17,975 bases of DNA from Gammaproteobacteria bacterium. Its GTDB lineage: Bacteria > Pseudomonadota > Gammaproteobacteria > Steroidobacterales > Rariloculaceae. The notes below the pieces were generated by a model. It was not told the origin of the DNA. It ran no database searches and saw only the letters and a program-made list of their open reading frames with translations. The DNA lies in the NCBI GenBank assembly GCA_016927175.1, contig JAFGNC010000194.1, positions 1 to 17,975 on the forward strand, read 5' to 3'. Positions 13,151-17,975 of this stretch are shown in pieces (positions within the stretch are counted from its first letter, which is position 1; every line of letters starts with the position of its first letter). Made by a program: the position numbers and the translations under genes.

Positions 13151-14440
13151 ATGAAGCAGCGATACTCGAGAAGAGCCTTTCTGGCAGATGGCACGATGGC
13201 CGGCGTCGGCGCGCTGGCCTGCCACCCGTTCGCGGCTTTCGGCCAGGAGCTCGAAACGGCTGTCGAGCGCGCGAACCTCGCGTCGCGGCCGTCGGATTTG
13301 AGGATCACCGACGTCAGATGCGGCTTCGTTCGCGGCGGCGCGAGCCTGTTCGTCAAGATCCACACGAACCAGGGCATCTGGGGCTGCGGCGAGGGCGTCG
13401 ACGCGGTCCGCGGCACGTATCACCTCGTCATGGATCTCGGGCGGCGCCTGCGCGATCGCAATCCGCTCGACGTCCACCGGATCTTCGAAGAGCTGCGACG
13501 CGGCGGTGTCTTCGGCGGCGGGCAATCCGGGATGTACGTCGCCGTGCTGTCGGCGATCGAGACGGCGCTGTGGGATCTCGCGGGGAAAGCTCTGGGGCTG
13601 CCCGTCTACCAGCTTCTCGGCGGCAAGTTCCGCGATCGCGTTCGAGTCTATATGGATACGGCGCTGTACCAGTCGCGGCTGCCCGAGCCCGAAGACTTCG
13701 CGAGGAGCGCGCGCGAAGCGGTCGACATGGGGTTCACGGCGGTCAAGTTCGATCTGGACCAGGCCAACGATCCGAACCGATACGACCGCTACAACTGGAC
13801 CGCGAATCCGGCCGAGCTGCAACGCATGCTCGACCAGATGACGGCCGCGCGCGAAGAGGTCGGACCGAACATCGACATCTGCGCCGACATGCACGGCCGT
13901 TACGATCTCCCGACCGGCAAGAAAGTCGCCGAGCTGATGGAGCCGCTGGGCCTGATGTGGCTCGAGGAGCCGGTCGCCGCCGAGAACGTCGACGCCTATC
14001 GGTTGATCAACGAATCGACGAGCACCCCGATCTGCGCCGGAGAGAACGTGTATCTCGCGTACGGCTTTCTGCCGTTACTCGAAGAGGGCGCGGTCGACAT
14101 CATCATGCCGGACCTGCAGAAGGCCGGCGGCCTCGGCGAGGGCCAGCGCATCGCCAATCTCGCGAATCTCTACTACGTGCCGTTCGCACCGCACATGGTC
14201 GCGTCGTATCTGGGGGCCATGGCATCGGCCCATGTCTGCGCGTCCGTGCCGAACTTCATGATTCTCGAATGGCAGATCTACTTCCACCGCGACGACATGT
14301 TCACGGAGATCGTCGATTTCGACGGCCCCATGGTCGTGGACGGCTTCATTCCGCTGTCCGAGAAGCCGGGCATCGGCGTCGAGATCAACGAGGAAGGCAT
14401 GCGGCGCTACGCGCCGGAAGGCGTGCCCTTTTTCGAGTGA
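13151..14440 (+). CDS. Tat-exported enolase-superfamily sugar-acid dehydratase (mandelate racemase group, galactonate/mannonate dehydratase-like)
   Basis: This is a 429-residue protein from ATG 13151, with GAGG at 13140-13143. The N-terminus has a twin-arginine leader (SRRAFLADGTMAGVGALA). The capping domain spans about 50-170 and the barrel about 170-390. Metal ligands read as Asp246 (CADMHGRYD), Glu272 (WLEEPV) and Glu298 (CAGEN). His248 sits two residues after the first ligand, His348 is in FAPHMV and Glu373 in ILEWQ. Spacings 26, 26, 50 and 25 equal those I recall for E. coli D-galactonate dehydratase (183, 209, 235, 285, 310). Lys199 is followed by Asp201, so the KxK racemase motif is absent. 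The expected reaction is removal of water from an aldonate, giving a 2-keto-3-deoxy acid. Export by Tat is atypical. Confidence 0.9.
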   Translation: MKQRYSRRAFLADGTMAGVGALACHPFAAFGQELETAVERANLASRPSDLRITDVRCGFVRGGASLFVKIHTNQGIWGCGEGVDAVRGTYHLVMDLGRRLRDRNPLDVHRIFEELRRGGVFGGGQSGMYVAVLSAIETALWDLAGKALGLPVYQLLGGKFRDRVRVYMDTALYQSRLPEPEDFARSAREAVDMGFTAVKFDLDQANDPNRYDRYNWTANPAELQRMLDQMTAAREEVGPNIDICADMHGRYDLPTGKKVAELMEPLGLMWLEEPVAAENVDAYRLINESTSTPICAGENVYLAYGFLPLLEEGAVDIIMPDLQKAGGLGEGQRIANLANLYYVPFAPHMVASYLGAMASAHVCASVPNFMILEWQIYFHRDDMFTEIVDFDGPMVVDGFIPLSEKPGIGVEINEEGMRRYAPEGVPFFE

Positions 14441-15555
14441 AACGCCGGCTCCGACAGGGGCTCGGGCCCCAACCTCTCGTCGTCCCCGGTCGGACGGTCG
14501 CGCCACCAGGTCGCGAGCGCCGCCCCGGTGACGTTCATCAGCGAGCCGAATACCGTCGGCACGAGCCCTACCGTCGCCATCTTGCCCATCGTCTGCGCGA
14601 GGCCGGTCGCGAGCCCGGCGTTCTGCAGCCCCACCTCGAATGCGATCGTGCGGCACGATTTCTCGTCGAGCCTGAGCGCGCGGCAGCTCCAGTAGCCGAG
14701 CAGGTAACCCGCGACGTTGTGCAGCAGCGCCACGACGATCAGCATCAAGCCGATCTCGAGCAGGTTGTCGCGGCCGCCCGCGGTCATGATCATCAGTATC
14801 AATGCGATGCCGAGCATCGACACTTTCGGCATCAGCCGATCAAGCCAGCCCGTCCTGCCGTGCAGGAAGTGATTGAAGATCAGCCCCGCGACGATCGGCA
14901 GGATCGTGATCTGGATGATGCTCCACATCATGCCCCATGTGTCGATCGGGACGTACTGCCCGGCCAGCCACTGCATGTAGAACGGCGTGATGAACGGCGC
15001 CAGCAGCGTCGCAACGCTCGTCAGGGTCACCGACAGCGCGAGATTCGCCTTGCCGATGTAGGCCATCACGTTCGACGCGAGCCCGCTCGGGGCCGCGCCG
15101 ATCAGTATGATGCCGGCCGCGACCTCGGGGCCGAAGTCGAAGGCCGACGCGAGCCCGGCGCCGACGAAGGGCATCAGCGTGAACTGGCAGGCGAGCCCGA
15201 TGAACACGGCCTTCGGCGACTTTACGATGCCGACGAAATCCCGCGCACTCATCGCCGTACCCATTCCGAACATGATGATCTGCAGCAGCGGCACGATCAG
15301 CGCGCTGAGCTGGAACTCGCCCCAGCTCACGAGCGGCGCCGGCCAGCACAGCGCGAACGAGACCGCCGCGAAGATCAGCAGGCTGAACGAGATGCCGCGC
15401 AGCTTCTCGTTACCGCGGACGCCGAAAGCCGCGAGCGCAAAAAGTACCACCAGCACGGGCCCCGCGATCTGCGGCCTGCCGACGGCGAACAGCGTGGTCG
15501 CCGCCACGAGGAGGACGAGCGAAGCCCACATCGCGAAACGGTGCAGAGAAGTCAT
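14407..15555 (-). CDS. Bile acid:Na+ symporter (BASS/SBF) family transporter
   Basis: This is a 382-residue polytopic membrane protein from ATG 15555. The SBF domain begins near residue 80 (FQLSALIVPLLQIIMFGMGT) and includes IGAAPSGLASNVMAYIGKAN (152-171), with the unwound-helix motif of Na+ symporters, and EVGLQNAGLATGLA (307-320), the second crossover with conserved E-x-G-x-Q-N. The first 75 residues add two or three extra hydrophobic segments not needed for the core. BASS carriers import organic anions with Na+; the family is in the same BART superfamily as the 2-keto-3-deoxygluconate permease KdgT, so uptake of the dehydratase product is an attractive guess. The last 34 bases overlap tail to tail with the dehydratase gene, giving a polar C-terminus. 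Confidence 0.9.
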   Translation of the reverse strand: MTSLHRFAMWASLVLLVAATTLFAVGRPQIAGPVLVVLFALAAFGVRGNEKLRGISFSLLIFAAVSFALCWPAPLVSWGEFQLSALIVPLLQIIMFGMGTAMSARDFVGIVKSPKAVFIGLACQFTLMPFVGAGLASAFDFGPEVAAGIILIGAAPSGLASNVMAYIGKANLALSVTLTSVATLLAPFITPFYMQWLAGQYVPIDTWGMMWSIIQITILPIVAGLIFNHFLHGRTGWLDRLMPKVSMLGIALILMIMTAGGRDNLLEIGLMLIVVALLHNVAGYLLGYWSCRALRLDEKSCRTIAFEVGLQNAGLATGLAQTMGKMATVGLVPTVFGSLMNVTGAALATWWRDRPTGDDERLGPEPLSEPAFHSKKGTPSGA

Positions 15556-15600
15556 CGTCGAGCTCTATTTGGCGTTGACCATTCGGGCCGGCGGCGCCGG

Positions 15601-15768
15601 CTACCAGTTCATGAACGAGCCGTCGGGGCGCTGGTTCATCAGCATGCCGGCGATGACCTTGATGCGGTCGTCGGACAGGCCGAGGGCGTCGGCCGACAAC
15701 GGTGCCCACAAGCCGGTTCCGACGGCGCCGAGGCCCTTCAAAACGCTGCGACGGTCCCAACGATTCAT
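15601..15768 (-). CDS. 55-residue Tat-leader protein of unknown function
   Basis: ATG 15768 follows GGGAAGAACT, a good ribosome-binding context. The product has 55 residues: a twin-arginine leader WDRRSVLKGLGAVGTGLW (4-21), ADALG as a likely cleavage zone, and a 25-residue mature part containing SDDRIKVIAGMLMNQRPDGS and ending FMNW. It lies 45 bases upstream of the BASS transporter gene on the same strand, so they are probably co-transcribed. Reading past the stop gives another stop 11 codons later, so it does not look like a simple frame break of a long protein; it could be the residual N-terminus of a lost Tat substrate or a real micro-protein. I do not recognise a family. The in-frame ATG at 15882 would bury the Tat motif and is rejected. 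Confidence 0.6.
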   Translation of the reverse strand: MNRWDRRSVLKGLGAVGTGLWAPLSADALGLSDDRIKVIAGMLMNQRPDGSFMNW

Positions 15769-15803
15769 AGTTCTTCCCGTAGCGTCAAACGCGATTGGTG
15801 TAT

Positions 15804-15823
15804 TTGTTATGCCGTGCAACAAT
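15804..15823. promoter_or_regulatory. Candidate operator element B (TTGTT-N9-AACAA dyad)
   Basis: TTGTTATGCCGTGCAACAAT contains perfect inverted arms TTGTT (15804-15808) and AACAA (15818-15822) separated by 9 bases, in the 158-base divergent region between the Tat micro-protein (start 15768) and the MBL-fold gene (start 15927). It resembles element A at 11955-11974. On the plus strand TTGGTG (15795-15800), 17 bases, then AACAAT could form a weak sigma-70 promoter overlapping it. Confidence 0.45.
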
Positions 15824-15926
15824 AGGCGGTAGCTGCGGAATGCGCAACCGAGCCACGCCCGGCGGCCCGGCACCGGCGACATCGGCTCACCGCAGCAGGT
15901 ACGAACAGAAGAACAGGACGGCGAAC

Positions 15927-16901
15927 ATGCGCAAATACATACCTTCCTTGCTCACGGCCGGGGCGGCGATCACGTTACTCCTTCCGTATGCGGCCGAGGC
16001 GCAGGAGTTGAGCGCGGCCGCCAGGGCGCACGTCGACGCCGCGCGCGAAGCCGCCGGCGAGCATTCGGGCATGGTCGACAGGCTGTGTCCGATGCCGGGT
16101 CCACGGGCCGGGGGTCCGACTCGGCGCTCCGTCAGAGCCGTGCCGCCGCGGGAAGAATGGCATGCCGAACCCGTCCGGGTCTTCGACAACCTGATGTACG
16201 TCGGCATGACGGAGTTCTCGTCGTGGGCCGTGACGACGAGTGAAGGCATCATCGTCATCGACCCGATCTTCGACTACTCGGTCGAGGACGAGGTCGTCGA
16301 GGGCCTCGGCAAGCTCGGGCTCGACCCGGCAGACATCCGCTATGTGCTGGTCAGCCACGGCCACTACGACCACGCCGGTGGCGCGAAGCACCTGCAGGAT
16401 CGGTTCGGCGCGCGCGTGCTGCTGTCGGCCGCCGACTGGGACCTGCTGGAGCAGAACGGCGCGGATTGGGTCCCTCGGCGCGATATCGAGGTCGTGGACG
16501 GACAGAAGCTGACGCTCGGCGACACCACGCTCGAGATGTATCTGACCCCCGGCCACACGAACGGCACGATCTCGACGCTGATCCCGGTCAGGGACGGCTC
16601 GAGCTCGCATGTCGCTGCCCTTTGGGGCGGCACCCTTTTCAACTTCGGGCCGGATGCCGCGCGCTTCGAGGCCTACGCCGAGTCGGCCGAACGCTTCCGC
16701 ACGATCGCGGAACGCGCCGGCGCAGACGTGCTGCTGTCGAACCATACCGATTACGACGGCAGCAAGGAGAAACTGCCGGCACTCGCGAGCCGCGGGATCG
16801 GCGACGCGCACCCGTACGTCGTCGGCCCGGAGTCGGTCCGGCGGTATCTTACGGTCGCGCACGAATGCGGTCTGGCGGCGCTGGCCGAGCTGGACCCGTA
16901 A
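15927..16901 (+). CDS. Exported metallo-beta-lactamase-fold hydrolase, subclass B3-like
   Basis: This is a 324-residue protein from ATG 15927, with AGGA at 15915-15918; upstream in-frame ATGs lack a leader. The Sec leader is residues 1-25 (ending YAAEAQ). MBL-fold core: EGIIVIDPIFDY (106-117), the zinc motif SHGHYDHAGG (His144, His146, Asp148, His149), TPGHTNGTIS with His210, and VLLSNHTDYD with His273. This ligand set and the absence of a zinc-site cysteine fit subclass B3-type enzymes and their many non-lactamase relatives. An extra N-terminal region (26-80) with two cysteine-free Pro/Arg-rich turns precedes the domain. In this pathway it might open a lactone made by the quinoprotein, but beta-lactam or other ester hydrolysis cannot be excluded. 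The next gene starts 12 bases downstream. Confidence 0.9.
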   Translation: MRKYIPSLLTAGAAITLLLPYAAEAQELSAAARAHVDAAREAAGEHSGMVDRLCPMPGPRAGGPTRRSVRAVPPREEWHAEPVRVFDNLMYVGMTEFSSWAVTTSEGIIVIDPIFDYSVEDEVVEGLGKLGLDPADIRYVLVSHGHYDHAGGAKHLQDRFGARVLLSAADWDLLEQNGADWVPRRDIEVVDGQKLTLGDTTLEMYLTPGHTNGTISTLIPVRDGSSSHVAALWGGTLFNFGPDAARFEAYAESAERFRTIAERAGADVLLSNHTDYDGSKEKLPALASRGIGDAHPYVVGPESVRRYLTVAHECGLAALAELDP

Positions 16902-16913
16902 CGGCATCACGAA

Positions 16914-17756
16914 GTGCAGGACCAGATCCGCGTCTTTGCGACGAGCCAGGGCCTCGTGGTCGAGGCCGCCGGCGCTTACCGGCGTGCGCCGCAGTCCGTC
17001 GGCTTCGATGCGATATTCACGTCCGACGAGCCTATGCGTTTCGTGCTGGACGTCGCCGCGTCCGCGCCGGAAGTGTCTGCGCCGGCCGAGGCGGAGTTAT
17101 GCGCGCCGATCCAGACCCAGGAGGTCTGGGCCGCCGGCGTCACGTATCTGCGCAGCCGCACCGCACGGATGGAGGAAGCGAAATCCGCCGGCGGAGGCGA
17201 TTTTTACGACCGCGTCTACGACGCCGAAAGACCGGAAATATTCTTCAAGGCAACCCCGCACAGGGTCGTCGGTCCGGGCGGCCAGGTGCGCATCCGGGGC
17301 GATTCGACGTGGAACGTGCCCGAGCCGGAGCTGACGCTCGCCATCAACGCGGCCGGCCGGATATTCGGTTTCTCGATCGGCAACGACATGAGCTCTCGCG
17401 ACATCGAGGGCGAAAATCCCCTGTACCTGCCGCAGGCGAAGACCTATGCGGGCAGCGCCGCACTCGGCCCCTGCCTCGTGATCTCCGAGCAGCCGCCGGG
17501 CAAAGAGACGCAGATCGAGATCGTCATCGCGCGGCGGGGCAGGACCGTTTTCTCGGGCAGCACCGATATCGGCCAGATGAAACGGCCGCTGCAGACGCTT
17601 GCAGAGTACCTCTATCGTGACAACGCGTTTCCCTGCGGCGCCTGGCTGATGACCGGCACCGGTGTGGTCCCGCCGGACGCTTTCACTCTGGAGCACGGCG
17701 ACGAAATCCGAATCACGATCGAACCCGTCGGCACTCTGACGAATACGGTCGCCTGA
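16914..17756 (+). CDS. FAH-family 2-keto-3-deoxy-acid dehydratase (2-dehydro-3-deoxy-D-arabinonate dehydratase-like)
   Basis: This is a 280-residue cytoplasmic protein without a leader, starting at GTG 16914; the ribosome-binding site is weak. The FAH-fold C-terminal domain shows EVWAAGVTYLRSR (70-82), PEIFFKATPHR (107-117), NVPEPELTL (134-142) with metal ligands Glu137 and Glu139, IGNDMSSRDIEGENPLYLPQ (155-174) with Asp158, and Lys176. The spacing 2/19/18 between these residues equals that which I recall for the Sulfolobus 2-keto-3-deoxy-D-arabinonate dehydratase (143, 145, 164, 182). That enzyme converts a 2-keto-3-deoxy pentonate into 2-ketoglutarate semialdehyde. The following aldehyde dehydrogenase is the matching next step. 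Other FAH-family hydrolase roles are possible but less well supported. Confidence 0.88.
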   Translation: MQDQIRVFATSQGLVVEAAGAYRRAPQSVGFDAIFTSDEPMRFVLDVAASAPEVSAPAEAELCAPIQTQEVWAAGVTYLRSRTARMEEAKSAGGGDFYDRVYDAERPEIFFKATPHRVVGPGGQVRIRGDSTWNVPEPELTLAINAAGRIFGFSIGNDMSSRDIEGENPLYLPQAKTYAGSAALGPCLVISEQPPGKETQIEIVIARRGRTVFSGSTDIGQMKRPLQTLAEYLYRDNAFPCGAWLMTGTGVVPPDAFTLEHGDEIRITIEPVGTLTNTVA

Positions 17757-17800
17757 AGAGTCGCCGGCGGGAACGTGCAAACAGAATCTCAGGGCATCGA

Positions 17801-17975
17801 ATGACCTTGCATGGCAAAAGCCTGATCGCCGGACGGCCGGCTCGCGACGGCAGCGAAGCGTTCCGGGCGCGGGACCCTGCGACGGGCACAACACTGGAGC
17901 CGGCGTTTCATCAGGCCACGGCGGCCGAGGCGGCCCGCGCCGTCGACGCCGCAGCCGAAGCCTTCCCCGACTATC
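17801..17975 (+). CDS. Aldehyde dehydrogenase, 2-ketoglutarate semialdehyde dehydrogenase-like (5' part only)
   Basis: The frame from ATG 17801 (AGGG at 17791-17794) stays open to the window edge, 58 codons. It reads MTLHGKSLIAGRPARDGSEA, then FRARDPATGTTLEPAFHQAT and ARAVDAAAEAFPDY. This is the N-terminus characteristic of the NADP-dependent aldehyde dehydrogenase group containing 2,5-dioxovalerate (2-ketoglutarate semialdehyde) dehydrogenase. The catalytic cysteine lies outside the window. Its place 44 bases after the FAH-family dehydratase supports a Weimberg-type end to the pathway, giving 2-oxoglutarate. The assignment rests on a short fragment plus context. Confidence 0.82.
   Translation, partial: MTLHGKSLIAGRPARDGSEAFRARDPATGTTLEPAFHQATAAEAARAVDAAAEAFPDY

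Noticed and set aside
13138..15825. Open frame of 895 codons on the plus strand
   Set aside because: It overlaps the dehydratase in another frame and runs antisense to the whole BASS transporter. Its product is Arg/His/Asp-rich with no domain, the usual product of GC-rich shadow frames.
1..17975. Mobile elements, CRISPR arrays, tRNA or rRNA genes
   Set aside because: No transposase or integrase motifs, no regularly spaced repeats and no cloverleaf or rRNA-like stretches were recognised on either strand.

Overview
The window is a GC-rich, densely coded bacterial segment with mostly G/C third positions, several TTG and GTG starts, and start/stop overlaps inside gene strings. PQQ dehydrogenase, TRAP transporter, Tat leaders and a DUF6152-type protein point to a Gram-negative heterotroph, most likely Pseudomonadota. 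That placement is inference: there is no rRNA or ribosomal marker here. About thirteen of the nineteen protein genes carry a Sec or Tat leader, so the region is largely a periplasmic and uptake catabolic toolkit. No tRNA, rRNA, CRISPR array, transposase or integrase was seen, and no gene-free stretch exceeds about 210 bases.

Layout. (1) 1-1579, minus strand: an exported SnoaL-like protein cut by the window edge and an exported alpha/beta hydrolase. (2) 1676-7973, plus strand: six tightly packed genes encoding a second exported hydrolase of the same family, a TRAP substrate-binding protein, small and large TRAP membrane subunits, a cytochrome P450 and an exported ceramidase-like metallohydrolase. 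Gaps are at most 5 bases or the genes overlap, so this is very probably one operon. (3) 8130-9193, plus: a DUF6152-type exported protein and an exported partner protein. (4) 9303-11938, minus: cytochrome c followed by a PQQ-dependent dehydrogenase. (5) 12115-14440, plus: an exported RraA-like aldolase homologue, possibly translated through a 16-codon leader peptide, then a Tat-exported sugar-acid dehydratase of the enolase superfamily. (6) 14407-15768, minus: a 55-residue Tat-leader protein and a bile acid:Na+ symporter-family (BASS) transporter. (7) 15927-17975, plus: an exported metallo-beta-lactamase-fold hydrolase, an FAH-family 2-keto-3-deoxy-acid dehydratase, and the start of an aldehyde dehydrogenase resembling 2-ketoglutarate semialdehyde dehydrogenase.

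How it may work. Regions 4-7 read as an oxidative, non-phosphorylating sugar or sugar-acid pathway of Weimberg type. The PQQ enzyme with cytochrome c oxidises a sugar or alcohol in the periplasm, the enolase-superfamily enzyme dehydrates the aldonate to a 2-keto-3-deoxy acid, a BASS or TRAP carrier imports it, and the cytoplasmic FAH-family enzyme plus aldehyde dehydrogenase take it to 2-oxoglutarate. The unusual feature is that the dehydratase and the RraA-like protein, normally cytosolic, carry export signals, which suggests that dehydration happens before uptake. Region 2 looks like a separate unit that hydrolyses, imports and hydroxylates a non-sugar compound. A related 20-bp element in the divergent control regions at about 11955 and 15804 may link regions 4 to 7 to one regulator. 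Substrates are not determinable from sequence alone.
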